Of a stretch of 64,000 bases of DNA, positions 25,146-36,955 are shown piece after piece. Positions within the stretch are counted from its first letter, which is position 1. Each line of letters starts with the position of its first letter. The DNA lies in assembly GCA_028583405.1 (NCBI GenBank), contig CM053251.1:3875271-3939270 (forward strand), written 5' to 3'. Below the pieces are notes generated by a model, which saw nothing but the letters and a program-made list of their open reading frames with translations, searched no databases and was not told the DNA's origin. The stretch is from Pogonophryne albipinna (lineage: Eukaryota > Chordata > Actinopteri > Perciformes > Artedidraconidae). The position numbers and the translations under genes were made by a program.

Positions 25146-25963
25146 TAGTGTTGCACGGTGTTCCGATACTTGAAAGGTACCGCGATACCCTGCCATTAAA
25201 AACGTTACGATTCCTCGGTTTCATTAGTATCGGTACTTTAAGAATGACGGGGGAAAGTACTCCGGTGAGAAAGCGCTGTTTTAATAAGAGCCGTGTGTGT
25301 TCAGCGCTCTGCTTCCACTCCCTGCACTGCAGCCGTGCCTGCAGTCCCTCCCCTCTCAAGCACGTTCTAAGTGCCTCCCATCTCTCGTGCACACGGCCAC
25401 GCTCTAGCTGACAGAGCATGTGAGAAAACGAGAAGCATGGCTGCAAGTGGGAGTGCAACTGCTGCTGCGCCTCGGCTTGTTGACAAAAAAGACGCCAGAA
25501 GCTACATTTGGAAGTATTTGAGCTATATCTCTGACAGTGAGGGCAAGCCTACGGACACCACGAGGCCTGTCTGTGAGAAATGTTTTAGATCCCTGCAAAC
25601 CAAGGGAGCCAACACATCAGACTTGGCTAAGCACCTCGCCGACCAGCATCCAGACAGGTTAGCGAATGTGATAGATAACATAATTACATCATGCTCAAGC
25701 CCATGCCCTCAAATCTAAGTCAAACCAGTGTAATTTATTTTGTGACAAATGAATGTTTTCGTAGTTTGCCGAGGCAATTAATGGCAATGATAACTGTCTA
25801 ATATGGCTATCTTTTTAGCTAACTTACCAATGTGGTTATGGTTCTGGTGTGAAATATAAAGCACAATTTACATTTAAGACTGTTTCCCTTTTTTTTAAGA
25901 AAAGTATCGAAAAAGAATCGGAATCGCAATTCTTGACTTGGTTTTGGTTTCGTGACAACACTA
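25146..25963 (+). mobile_element. hAT element with BED zinc finger, internally deleted
   Basis: Ends 'tagtgttgcacggtgttc' and 'cgtgacaacacta' are flanked by a perfect 8-bp duplication CTTCCTTG (25138-25145 and 25964-25971). The 818-bp element keeps the 5' coding part of a ZBED-type hAT transposase (see the CDS at 25437) and then passes to the 3' end, with 'aaagtatcgaaaaagaatcg' near the right terminus. The RNase H-like catalytic region and the C-terminal dimerisation domain are missing. Confidence 0.93.
25437..25718 (+). CDS. BED-type zinc finger remnant of hAT transposase
   Basis: From Met at 25437 (MAASGSATAAAPRLVDKKDA) the 93-codon frame contains YIWKYLSYISDSEGK, then VCEKC and KHLADQH. 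Cys-x2-Cys and His-x4-His (about residues 46, 49, 66 and 71 from this Met) give a complete BED finger, the DNA-binding module at the N terminus of hAT transposases and ZBED proteins. The frame ends at TAA shortly after the finger, without a catalytic domain. A longer frame from ATG at 25371 is possible, but the Met at 25437 starts the typical Ala/Ser-rich leader. If expressed, the product could bind related element ends and act as a repressor; that is inference. It lies inside the inferred arhgap12 intron 1, same strand. Confidence 0.75.
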   Translation: MAASGSATAAAPRLVDKKDARSYIWKYLSYISDSEGKPTDTTRPVCEKCFRSLQTKGANTSDLAKHLADQHPDRLANVIDNIITSCSSPCPQI

Positions 25964-25974
25964 CTTCCTTGTGT

Positions 25975-26621
25975 TGTCAGTTATTCTCCCGCCAAGTGTG
26001 AAGACAATCGGATGAACGGTTGTCAAGGAAAGCGAAGGACAGAGACATTCATACAAAGACTAATACATTTTTGTTTGATTCATGTGTTCATATTCGGTGG
26101 GAAAAGGCTTTCAAAAACATATTATCAGATTTGATAAATATATTTCAAAGACTAATTGAGATAAACTCTAAGATTGTTATTTACTTTTGTAAAGATTTTT
26201 GTTAATATTATGTAGTACTACTGAAAAGAGGGAGAGAGGGGGGGGGCAATATGCAGCAAAGCGTTCAGGTATTATTTGTTAGCCCCTTTCTGAGGGGAAA
26301 TCAATGCTTCAACATTATTTAAGCACCATTTTTCAAACTTTTACCCCCCAAATCGTCTTTTTTTTGTTCAAAACAAATGCCTGCCGTTTGCTGCTAGAAC
26401 TTACAAACGAATAACCGTCTTTTGTGTAGAAGGATTTCTTGGTAAAGTGTGTATCAAATGTCCTGAAGGGCTTTAACACTATATGATATACCTCCGTTAC
26501 CCCCAAGAAACATATTTCAAGGCTTGGTAATGATTTAATCATGATTGTGGAACATCAAATGGAAATGGATTTATGTGATATATGTGTCAGACACTTACTT
26601 TAGTCCTTGTTCTCCCTCCAG
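25975..26621 (+). other. Sequence upstream of arhgap12 first coding exon
   Basis: No gene is visible. The stretch ends in the acceptor 'ccttgttctccctccag' (AG at 26620-26621). A short G run lies near 26241-26247. Confidence 0.5.
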
Positions 26622-26637
26622 CTCTGCTCAGGAAGCC

Positions 26638-26667
26638 ATGCTAATCAAAGTGTTCCTCTCGCGGTGA
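26638..26667 (+). promoter_or_regulatory. uORF in arhgap12 leader (9 codons)
   Basis: ATG at 26638 in 'gccATGc' opens a 9-codon frame (MLIKVFLSR) that stops at TGA 26665-26667, 27 bases before the main ATG. It lies after the acceptor and so is in every transcript using this exon. Such a short uORF with close spacing could lower or gate translation of the main frame; this is inferred from position only. Confidence 0.55.
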
Positions 26668-26694
26668 GCTGCCTGGCGGACAGTCGGAGGCGTT

Positions 26695-27378
26695 ATGGCG
26701 GAGCTGCCTATTGCCCCGGGCGAGGTCTACATCGAGGTGGAGTACGACTATGAATACAAGTCCAAGGACCGCCTCATCACCATCCAACAGGGGGAATGCT
26801 TCATGCTGGTCAAGAAAAGCAACGAGGACTGGTGGCAGGTGAGGAAGGAGGAAGGGACTAAACCTTTCTACGTACCCGCTCAGTATGTCCGTGAAGTGCG
26901 TAAAGCTCTCATGCCCCCTCCCAAAACCCTTCCTCTTCCTGTTGCTGTACCCGGAAACCCAACTCCACAAAGTGGGGGTGTACTGTGGGTGAAGCCAATC
27001 AGTCTGGAGCTGGGACCCGCGGACAGCCTCCACCGACACGAGTCCAACTACCCGCGCTCCCCCTCTGCACACACCGCCTCTTCTGGGAACTTCAGCCCCC
27101 CCACCCAGCGCAAGAACAGTAGCAACCATCATGGCCCCCCCACCACCCCCACCAACCACGACCGAGCTCTGGCGGACATCCTTCAGCACGGCGGAGCCCA
27201 CCTCCCCGCTCAGAGAGAAAAGTCCAGCACTCTGCCTCGAACCAGAGCCCGATCCCCGGACATGGAGCGATCCCCGCTGGACGTGGACCGCAGGACGGAC
27301 TCTGCGGGGGAGGAGAGGCGCACCAACGACTCGGAGTCAGGAGACGAGCTCAGCAGCAGCTCCACCGAGCTCCTCCAG
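26695..27378 (+). CDS. arhgap12: Rho GTPase-activating protein 12, first coding exon (SH3)
   Basis: Exon 26622-27378. The ATG at 26695 starts MAELPIAPGEVYIEVEYDYE, 228 codons to a CAG|GTAAAG donor in phase 0. Residues 11-68 form an SH3 domain: VEYDYEY near 15-21, the DWW core at 45-47 and YVPAQYV at 59-65. It closely parallels the human ARHGAP12 N terminus. After the SH3 comes a low-complexity Pro/Ser/Thr-rich linker, then SESGDELSSSSTE at the exon end, again as in human ARHGAP12, where the next exon follows 'STEQ'. The full protein adds WW, PH and RhoGAP domains and acts at cell junctions and the cytoskeleton as a GAP for Rac/Cdc42-type GTPases; those exons lie beyond this window. Which teleost duplicate (a or b) this is cannot be told here. 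Confidence 0.95.
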
Positions 27379-29015
27379 GTAAAGTCACATTTAAAGACAT
27401 TGTTTGTGCTGTTTTTATACATGCAAAGCTTGGGTTGACACTCATTTTGGCTCCAGGACCCGGTTCAAAATCTGGGGACCGATCCAGATCCTGTAAGCTA
27501 AGGTTTCTCAGCCAATCGCTTTTTATAGTTACTCAACAACACACAAAAAACCCCACATGCTTCATGAGTCAAAAGTCTGGGACACATATAACGCAATACC
27601 CATTTCTACCATTTCTGACCATTGTCAATGTTGCAGACGGCTGTTTTGTAATTGTACAGTACTCTAAATTAAGGTTGTGTTTCGTTTGAATTTCAACTAA
27701 TCAGAAATAAGATTACAATTTTTACACTTCATTCATTTTTGGGTACCCAGCTCCTGGCAGTGTGGATTGGCTTCTTACTGAAAACCGAGTTTCGGTTACC
27801 AACCCTCTGTCAAACCCCTCAATATACAAACAATTATGGCAATCAATAAAGTGGCATCCTCGATTAAGCAGCGGAGATCATTTGCAGCTTAGCCAATGAA
27901 AATAAACCTTAACTAAAAGGGATTGTTAAGCGTTCTATTAAAGCTACAGCCGTTGTCTGTATTGGCGCCATTTGAATATTGCAGTGAAGTGTCTTTCTGC
28001 AGCTGCTTTGACTTATTTCTCTCATGTGAAGGTGATCTGACCTCCTGACCTAAATGACAACGTGTTGTAGAACAGTTTGATGTTGATCTGTCACTGCTGG
28101 CCTAAAGCTACCGAGGTGCAGACAGAGGCAGCTCAGCTCCGTCAGAAAGCCTCAGCGAGAGGAAGCAGCTGATTCATGTGAGCCCGGTCAGCGGGGCGTC
28201 TGTTCCTGAAATCATTAGCTCGGTCTGCTGCTGAGCGAAAGCCGGAGAGAACATAGAAACCAGGTGTGGTGCTGCCGCCGGGTGCAGACCTGTTTGATTA
28301 GTTACAATCAAGTCACACATGTATAGTGCTTTGACAGTTTGTGGAAGTTTTACTAGAATACGTAATAAATACGCCCCCCCTAACGAAGCCCCGCGCACCC
28401 CCCTGAAATGCAAGGTTGTTTTTTTGTTAAAATATATATAGCGCCAAATCGCAACTGAAGTAATCTATCTACGGTCACTTTTTGCATTGAACATGTGCTC
28501 TTTTATTAAATAAACTAAACGCTTATGTTATTTATGTGCATGTTTCAGTGTCCACTGCATTGCTTTGCACGTTCACATTCTGTCCTCCGCTCCGTTTCTG
28601 AAGGGCGGGGCTCCGCTCCGACACTCACAGTCAAGAGCGGAGGAAAGGAGGAGAACAACAAAGTGAAAAAAGTCAAACAAATCTGCATTATAGCCCGAGC
28701 TCTGCTGTTGGTCATGTAAGTCCTGGGCGTAATTTCCACATGTCCCCCCGTCTGTTCAAAATCCCGTTTGTTTCCCCCCCCACTTTCAAATTTGTTTATT
28801 ATTATTTGTTAACCTCAAGTCGTCATCGTCACGGAGGAGCAGGACACAGGGTGCCTAGGTGGGTGCGCGCAAACACGAACGTAGCGTGCACTTTCTAAAA
28901 ATAGCTCACTGATGATGAGCAGGTACCGCGGTTGAAAACAACAATGAAACGCTGCAGCAGCAGATTAGTGTAATTACTTGGGTAAAAAAAAAAGACAGGA
29001 GATGTGAGTTGGTTT

Positions 29016-29020
<5 letters not shown>

Positions 29021-29046
<26 letters not shown>
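29021..29046 (+). repeat. Poly(C) tract, 26 bases
   Basis: An uninterrupted run of 26 C after 'ggtttattaa', followed by 'tccatcggcagcaccccccc'. Just beyond, near 29085, 'aggggaaacactg' resembles the reverse of a 'cagtgtttcccct' hAT terminus, so the area from about 28340 to 29095 may be an old element; its left end was not found. Confidence 0.7.
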
Positions 29047-31437
29047 TCCATCGGCAGCACCCCCCCAGAGCAGTAAACCTAGGGGAAACACTGAGTACCA
29101 TAGCAGAACCCAGCACTACTTTTGCTTCGTGTCATTATTTGGGTTAGGTAGGTTTGTAGCAGCTTTTGCACAATAATATTTCCATCGTTTTTGGGGAGTC
29201 TAAACTTTGCCTGCTGTAGTCCAGAGGCGGTGTGCATTTTTCACATTAATTTCTATAATTTTCCTATTTCTAGAACTACAATATAGCCACATAATATGAG
29301 TAATTACATTTAAATGCAGCGCTTTTCCCTTAAAAATGTGAACCTTAAACTGTTTTGCAGCTCCAGTAAAAAAAAATCAGTGCCAAATGCATATTTTTGT
29401 AAAGTTATAGCAGACAATAGGGAAGATTATACTAAACACACTTTCTTGGTTGACCTCTAAAATGGACTTTTGGTAAAAGCATTACGGAATTTTTTTTTAT
29501 TGATTCACTCATTTAGTTTAACATTTTATTTTCACATTACTTTTGATTTAAGTTAGTGAACTTATTGCAACAAGTTGTATTCACATCGACATCTTTACTT
29601 TTCAAAGTCTTGATTTAAATGCGATGCACAACACAATGACGTAACACTGACTCAGTATGTTGTTAAAGGTTATCTAAAAGTGAGTGTATTCAATTTCAAA
29701 GTGCGCACATTTTCTAAAAGCAGCTCGGCCCACAATGCAGTTCCTTCCTCCCTCGGCCCTCTGTGTGCCATTCAGACGGCCGGGGAAAAGGTCAGAGCAG
29801 TCGAGCTTGTTTTGGTAATCAAGACAATCAGTCTCGCTTAGTCTGGGAGTAAACTCTGTGATCTACTTTCATCCTGGGAGCCATTTGATCTGCAAACATT
29901 ACAACACGTCATGTGGCTTCTCTGTTTTTGTTACTCTTTCAGATACCTACTGTTAATAATGGGTAAAGACTTTTATTTATTTATGAAAGGTTGTCAAAAT
30001 GATCAGGAGTGTGTTTTATATTCTCGTCATGTTTTAATTTGTTATGGAAAGAAATGATGTCATGTGTTATCCACCACCTCCACTTCATCCATTCTTCACC
30101 GGATGTGTAAATGACGTTGTTAGCACCCTGCTACTCTTTAAGTGATTGATGTTGTTTGATCCGGTGGACACAGAAATACCCACAATGCTCGTGAGCGTAG
30201 AAGCTGATGATGTGAAACCAGTTTCAGCGGGTGGCTTGTTTGTTTTTCCTCTGTCCTGTCAGCATGCTGCTGGGGACAACAGCCCCCCCCCCCCCCCGCT
30301 CTCATATTCTCTCCTCTCAGGTCTTTCCTTTCCTGTCGTGTAATCATTTAAGATGATACGATAATACTTTATTGTCGGAAGAACATCAATAAGGAGAAAC
30401 ATGAAACAGACTTTCATCATTAAAATCACTAAGGACAAAATGTGTAAGACTCTTAAATGTATGTTTGACCTGCGATTGAACTTGCATTTATTAGGATTGA
30501 CTGGTTCACAGAGAGTGCTTCTGTCTAACTTTTTTTAAAACGTCGGACCTTGTGACTCTGATTTGATGGCAACAATGACTGGATATAAAATCACAAAGCT
30601 GAGAGTTTTCCATCTGCCAGTTCTTGTTTCTTATTTCCTTCTGATAAGCTCTTGCTGTTAGGCAGTGCTGACTGAGTGAGTGTGTCTGTAGAGCTGCACA
30701 CTTCATTGCTGGCTCTTATCTGCCCCACTGGCTGCCATGACACTTGGGACCACTTTGTCCCTACTTTTGTGACGAGTCATCGTTCAATAGCCGCTGCTCT
30801 GTCACCCTCGCCTTGTTTGTTAGCACGATAAACCGCTGAGTGTCTTTTTAATGAAGTTTGTCCTTTTTTGGGGCCAATGTTACAAAATGGGCATTCATCC
30901 AATAGCTCAAACACCGCTTACTTAATTTTGGTTAAATCTCAGGAACTCATTTCAAATAGTATGGAATTTTCCTAGAATTTAAAACAGCAAAAAAGTAGGA
31001 CAAATCAGTTATTTTAAATGGAGTTGCAATCAGCTGTGCATTTCCTGGCAAAGGTGACATTAACTCATGTGACTGTTCAACTTCGGGGGGAACTTGAATT
31101 TGCACTGTTGACCATTAGCAAGCAAACGCTTTTTAGAAAGCAAAACCTTTTAAAGTCACTTGGCAAGCTTGCTACTTCAGACGCCTTTGTGTCCGTTCTT
31201 ACACAATTAATTTAACTGCTTAAGGCTAATTTCCTGAGGTAAAAATGTCAGCGGCAGTAAAGCACAGAGCCGTGTGTAGGACTTTACTGCTAATGGCCTT
31301 TGTTGTGAGGAAGTTACAGGAAGTGTAGTTTTTGCTAGTTCTTCAGCTTAGATCAAATCAGGTCAGGTTTTTAACAGAAGCTAGAAATTGGTTTAATTGC
31401 ATTTAGGCATTTCTGGCAGATCAGTGGTTTGGTAAAG

Positions 31438-32160
31438 CCTGCGTCACACTGTCCCGAAATTGACACCAGATGGACACACGATAAAGGAAATGTTCAAATT
31501 CGGCTCTGATCGTAACAACATCGGGCCATTCGTGAGGGCATCTTAAGCCATCGTATTTCGTTTCTCAGGCTCCAGCAGCAACTTCGTGAGCTGTGGCAAA
31601 ATCTTTGGCATGCCAAAAAAATTGCCGAAAGACCTTGTGAAGGTTCATTTTCGTGTTGAATTTGTGTGTCCATTTTGCCCTTCGTAAGGCCATCGCGAGG
31701 GCATCTTGTCAAATCGTGTCATCTTCGTCTTTACTTCGTGTGATCACTGGTGCCATCGGGCATTTTTCGCCTCACGAAGACAATACGAAGGAAACAAGAA
31801 GCTGCCCGATTGTCTTAGGAAGGCAACACGACTACGTGAAGCCATCGTGTAATCATCGTATTATAGTTCTGTGAAACTGAAAAGGATATTACATTGTTTT
31901 TGTTACTTTCGTTGCAGTTGTATGTGTTAAATGTAATTTAGGTTAATTTCCTGTTTTATTTAGATGCTTTTATTTTGAAGGTGAGTTTACGCTGTTGACA
32001 GGAAGTTGTTGTTGCTATGGAAACACCATGACGGAGTGTGTGGTTCGGGTGCCATCGTGTGGCCTTCTGTAGGCATCGTACTTGCTTCGGCTGTTGCTTG
32101 GCTGTTGTCCAAGTTCGGGGCCATCTTCGTGCGTCCATCTGGACAGTGTGACGCCAGCCT
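31438..32160. mobile_element. TIR element, about 0.72 kb, with 'cgtgag/cgaagg' subrepeats
   Basis: Left 'gcctgcgtcacactgtcc' and right 'ggacagtgtgacgccagcc' are inverted repeats, with related 'agatggacac' and 'gtccatctgg' inside. TAAA occurs on both sides, a possible short target duplication (TAA would suit PIF/Harbinger; uncertain). The interior has many 'catcgt', 'cttcgt' and 'ccatcg' words. Overlapping short minus-strand frames at 31956-32247 have no recognisable domain. Confidence 0.7.
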
Positions 32161-33384
32161 AAAAGAACGTTTTCTTTCACTCGCAAACAATACTTTTCCT
32201 TTATTAGTATCCCTGACACCTACCCCATTCTGTAATGCTCTCTGCATCCAAAGCAGAACATAGTTTAGAGGAGATGTGCTGCAGTGTATCTATAAAGTGA
32301 GTAATGGTGAAGGCATGATTGGAAACACTGCAGACCCGTCACAACATTAGTTTTTATTTTCTTCTGAGCCCAACAGCCATGGGTTCTGATTTTGAAAAAG
32401 TTAGGTTACCAGCAGAGATATCTATCGATACGTCATCATGCATGCGATACGTCTCAAAGCCCCGAGCCACGGTGGGTTGGACAGCGTATTCACTGAAGCA
32501 GACGTTTCCCTTCAGCCAGTCAATATAAAGGCTGTCAAGGTGTCAGTGTGTTTTAATTTGCTGCTTCACTGCACCGCCCCATCCATTCAGCTTTCCTCTT
32601 CCTGCGGGATCATAACAGAACACTGAGAATGCTGTATACACTGAGTGCTCATGTATTAGAACCTCACGTAATGAATTTGGCAAAAATATCAGTGTTTCTG
32701 ATCAGATGTCTCTTAGTGTTGTAGCCGTTGTAGTTGAGAACGATACATTTAATGTGGATGTATAAAGGAGTCTATAGCTCTCGGTTGCTTTACTAATATA
32801 ATGTTTAAGAAAGGCAGCTGATATCGGATGTATAGATTTGGATAGACTAATGAAAAGCCACTTGAACAGCAGTCAGTAAGTCATGTATTCGTATGAATGA
32901 ACAGGATCTATAATACTTACAATATCAGTTTGTTTATCTAAGATTAAATGACAAAAAACATTTGCTTGATTCAGGTGATAATCCCAAATCAATGTCACTT
33001 TGCAGTTATGAATCAACAGGAAATGTAACTATGCATCGATAAATCACAATCAGAATACTTATATTGTCATCACACTTAGGTATAACAACATCTGGTGGAC
33101 TGCCACTGCATTAACATAAACAGAAATAGGCACAAATTAATAAAAGCAGAAGTAGCAGCACCAAAAAGTGACACAGAAAACTCGGAAAATACTTTATAAA
33201 AGATAACTAATATTCAGGTGCTTTAAATTGTGTGTTTAAGATCAATCTGAAAAGGCGATCACATCAAGTTTAAATCAAAAAGTATATTATTCTTGTGTCT
33301 TTTTCGTGTCTCACATCGACTGATTACACAATTGAACCCGAATGCAACACTTTTTTGACAGATCTTGACAGTCTGTATTAGTGT

Positions 33385-33585
33385 TACATTACATTGAATT
33401 TAGCTGACGCTTTTATCCAAAGTGACTTACAATTACCAATTACAGGGACATTCTCCCTGGAGTAACTAAGGACTAAGTGCCTTGCTCAAGGGCACACTAG
33501 TGGTGATGTTCCTGGCGGGATTTGAACTCGCAACCTTCCGATCTTCAGCCCACCTCACTAAACCACCACTATCCCACATGTTAGC
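33385..33585 (-). mobile_element. V-SINE-type SINE, inverted
   Basis: Carries the core 'gctgacgcttttatccaaag' at about 33400, 'cttgctcaagggcac', and then a reversed B box 'gggatttgaactcgcaacc' and A-box region 'cactaaaccaccac'. The tRNA-like head is therefore at the right end. A different subfamily from the pair at 5.9 and 8.6 kb. Confidence 0.85.
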
Positions 33586-34222
33586 CTAGTTTACCCATAA
33601 CTCCCCTCTTCATTACAGCTATCAGCCTGACACTGTTACGCTGCAACACTCCCAGTTATCTTCTGTCTGTCTCTGGATGTTTCCAGCGTGTCTGCAAGTC
33701 TTGAAACACTCTTTAATTTAGAAACTCATATTAAAGGACTCTAAAGTCTGTAATCAAAAATTGAGTATCATCTCAAAGAAGTCCATAAATCAGTTTGGCA
33801 CACTGTTTTTGCTTAGTGTCTCACTTTTAGAAGTACCAGCCACTTAAGAGTTATCTCTACACCCCCACCGCTGATTGAACCCGTCAATACCCGTCCACCC
33901 AACCCCCCAGACTCCCATGGCTTCTTATGACGGCTGTAATCAACTCAAAAGCTGTAATGACTCTCACAGGACGATTGATGGGAGGAAGCACTTCCTAATT
34001 TCTCTGATTACTTAGTGTGTGGCAGGATGCTTAGTTGGCAAGTGGATGTCTTTACACCCTCACACCTTTTTTTATACATGGAGTGGCAGAACACACCCTT
34101 CCATACACACATGCACCTCCGTTGCACATCAAATGAGTAATTCATTAACCCAGTCATTCATTAATCCACCTCCTCACACACATTCATTTCCGTCCGGTTT
34201 GCAAAGACACTAGCTTTTACGT

Positions 34223-34275
34223 GCACACACACACACACAGACATGCACGCACGCACGCACAGACACACGCACACG

Positions 34276-34326
<51 letters not shown>

Positions 34327-34331
34327 AGAGA
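34223..34331 (+). repeat. (CA)n microsatellite with CACG variants
   Basis: Starts as 'cacacacacacacacagaca', passes through 'cacgcacgcac' blocks and ends as a pure AC tract followed by 'agagagag'. Confidence 0.95.
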
Positions 34332-35032
34332 CTGAGGGATCTGTTAATGGAAGCCAGACCATCTGCCCTACTGTTAATTCTCCTTCTCCTTCATATTAAA
34401 AAAGGCTTATTATATGAAATGTTGGCAGAACGCACTGCAGGGTCATTCAGATGCTAAATCCTCGTCTCTTCCAGAGGGTCCCTCATGTTTTCATGCCGAG
34501 GACCTCCAGATGGAAGCACAATAAACAATTGGCTCCATAATTTGAATAAAGCGATCATTTATTGCATTTTTGAAAAGTCCACTTTCCATTGGTCCTGAGA
34601 GTTTGGGACATTTTGTATTTAGTTATGTTCATAAATGAAGTCTATACTCACTGTAATGCAAACCAACCATCTTCTCATATTTAAGATGATTAATTTTTTT
34701 CTTACAGAGCGGAACGATCCCCTAAAAGAGAAATAAAAGAAGTGAATGAGTTCGGCTTTAGGGCACTATGACGTTAACTGTTGACAGAAGGGGAGCAACA
34801 TTGAAATCAAAGAGCAGTCCTCCCAGACTTTCTTTTACGCCATTACTTTATGTTACAGTGGTTTTTTAAACCTCTGAATGATGTGTATGTTTCTTCTCTT
34901 CCCTCTTATCTTACTCCGCCATGCTTCCTGACAGATTGTTTGTTACATCCATTGACCTTCTGTCACAAAGCCACTTCTCTCCCAGTTGAGCCCACCCGCT
35001 GACTGACAGCCACAACAATGACATGCTGTTCA

Positions 35033-35190
35033 TTAGGGCTGCAGCTCACGGTCATTATTCATGTTTTAAATATATTCCGAACATAAAGTTCTTTCACTAT
35101 CCTTTAAGACAAAGAGAGAATCGGAAGCTGGAACCTCTAAACATCTTGCATTTGATCAAAGTCAATGGATGTTAAAGGTATTAGTTGTGG
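35033..35190 (+). mobile_element. Possible degenerate hAT fragment
   Basis: Starts 'tagggctgcagctcacggtc', resembling the 'tagggctgcaactaacgatt' terminus common in fish hAT MITEs. No right end is identified. Confidence 0.35.
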
Positions 35191-35256
35191 TTAGTTGCCT
35201 AAGTTAACATCTGACAGAAATGTAAGAGATGTTTGTGTTTTGTTCTATGACATAAA

Positions 35257-35427
35257 TACGTCAGTAAACAAGTCGGTAAACAAGTCGGTAAACAAGTCGG
35301 TAAACAAGTCGGTAAACAAGTCGGTAAACAAGTCAGTAAACAAGTCAGTAAACAAGTCAGTAAACAAGTCAGTAAACACGTCAGTAAATACGTCAGTAAA
35401 TACGTCAGTAAACAAGTCAGTAAACAC
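35257..35427 (+). repeat. 12-bp minisatellite, about 14 units
   Basis: Unit 'gtcggtaaacaa' changing to 'gtcagtaaacaa' and then 'gtcagtaaatac' from left to right. Twelve is a multiple of 3, so both strands read through as 4-residue repeats (SVNK on +, LFTD on -). No start context or domain supports a gene. Confidence 0.95.
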
Positions 35428-36639
35428 CCACTGGGGAATTTCTGAAGCTTCTATGTGTCATTAAAAACAGCAGTTGCTAAAAAGTGACTAAATGAAACCA
35501 GTGGACGTCATCACACCGAAGCCTTTAGCTTAGCGGTGGTGATGCGACCGTCATGTAGTTTGCTTATTGACTAACCTTATAGAACATCATCCCTGAACCA
35601 CTCTATTGATTAATCAAGACAACGTCTATGCTGCAGTTTTCACACTGTTGGTTTTGTGGATTCTTTCTGGAAGCCATTTAATGACTTTAAATGTTCCGCA
35701 AATTCACCATGAAACAACCTTTAGTTTGGGAATATGATGTAGAGTCGCTGTGGAGTAGGGCAGGCTGTGGTAGTGTCAGCTTTGTGTGCTCGCTGCAAAT
35801 GTTAGGAAGCAGCCCAGAGGGGTTTACAGTACTGTTCTCACACACACTGACACACTCTGCAGGCGCTCAGGCAGCTGACCCTCTCTGCAGAGTGTGTGGC
35901 TCTTGTGTAACAGAGCAGGGGTAAGGCCAGGTTCGACAACCTCACTTTGCGACTCTTTCTTTCTCCCTCACTCCTTTCCTGTCTGTGGTCATTTTAAATG
36001 CACCTGCTTCTCCTCCAGCCCTGATCACTGTTCCTACACTAGAGTGAGCTTTACAAAGTCCCCTATTATAAGTCATAGAGGACTCCAGCTAAATGAAATA
36101 CCTGTCTGCAACGCTCATTTAATCACATTAACAAAAACATTAAATCCAAATTTGTCCTAAAGCAGTCCTGCTCATTGATTGGCAGGAGTGCCTGCAACGC
36201 AAATGATTCCTGGGAGGATCGGCTGCCTTTAACTGTGTGGATAAAAGACTCCATTAAACTGACAGCTTATTGAATTTACTTACATACAAGCTCTTATACA
36301 TTATGAATTGTAACTATTGTTAATAAGGACCTACCAACATACACCATCTAGGGATCAACAGATTTTGGAAACCAGATACCAACTCTGATATCTTCATTTA
36401 GAGCCCGGAGTACCTATCCAATTCTAGCTCTCTCTTTTCAAAATCTAAAATCTGTAAAGCTCAATAATTCAAATACGTTGTGGTTGCGTTATGCTTGTGC
36501 TACTCCCTCATACTTCTCCTATTAATGCCTCCATCTTTGCTCATCCCCTTTCTTTCCCCACTCTCTCACTTTGACCCCCACCCACCCTTCATACCCCTTT
36601 ACACCTTACTCATTCGCTGAGTACATTTCAACCGGGAAT

Positions 36640-36955
36640 TGGCCTGTCCGGCAGTAGGGGCTTGGACTGGGAGCCGTAGGGTCGCCGGTTCAAGTCCCCG
36701 ACCAGACCTAAATATGGAGTGTGGACTTCTACTTGGAGAGGTCCCAGTTCACCTCCTGCCCTGCCGTGGTGCCCTTGAGCGAGGCACCGGACATCTCCCC
36801 CCCCCCCCACTCCCATTGCTCCCCGGGCACTGTGCAATAGCTGCCCACTACTCCTAGTACTAGACTCCTGGTGCTATGATGGGTTAAAAGAAGAGAACAC
36901 ATGTCACTGTGTGCTGTGTGCTCTGTGTGTGTGACCATTAAAGAGGGTTTCATCC
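36640..36955 (+). mobile_element. tRNA-derived SINE family B, copy 1
   Basis: Head 'cagtaggggcttggactggg' (A-box side) and 'gtcgccggttcaagtccccg' (B box), then a conserved body with 'atatggagtgtggacttcta', 'gcccttgagcgaggcaccgg', 'ctgcccactactcc' and the 3' end 'gaccattaaagagggtttca'. Two further copies lie at 39245-39540 (inverted) and 63430-63770. The A and B boxes are internal Pol III promoter elements. The head is not a functional tRNA gene. Confidence 0.9.

Larger units (their letters stand above)
10085..26621 (+). other. Inferred arhgap12 intron 1
   Basis: If 9820-10084 is the leader exon, this 16.5-kb span is intron 1. It contains the hAT elements at 11.5 and 13.8 kb, the 5-kb minisatellite, the 22.2-kb hAT-like element, a LINE fragment and a BED-encoding hAT copy. 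The parts not listed separately (about 10440-11510, 11815-13500, 15070-15470, 20550-21400) show no gene and no repeat I can name. Confidence 0.45.

Noticed and set aside
31956..32263. Overlapping 85-87 codon frames
   Set aside because: They lie inside a non-coding TIR element and overlap on both strands without any domain.
35245..35464. SVNK- and LFTD-repeat proteins
   Set aside because: 12-bp repeat open on both strands, with no supporting context.
36640..36720. tRNA gene
   Set aside because: A and B boxes are present, but the body continues into a SINE found three times here, and the head does not fold as an intact tRNA.
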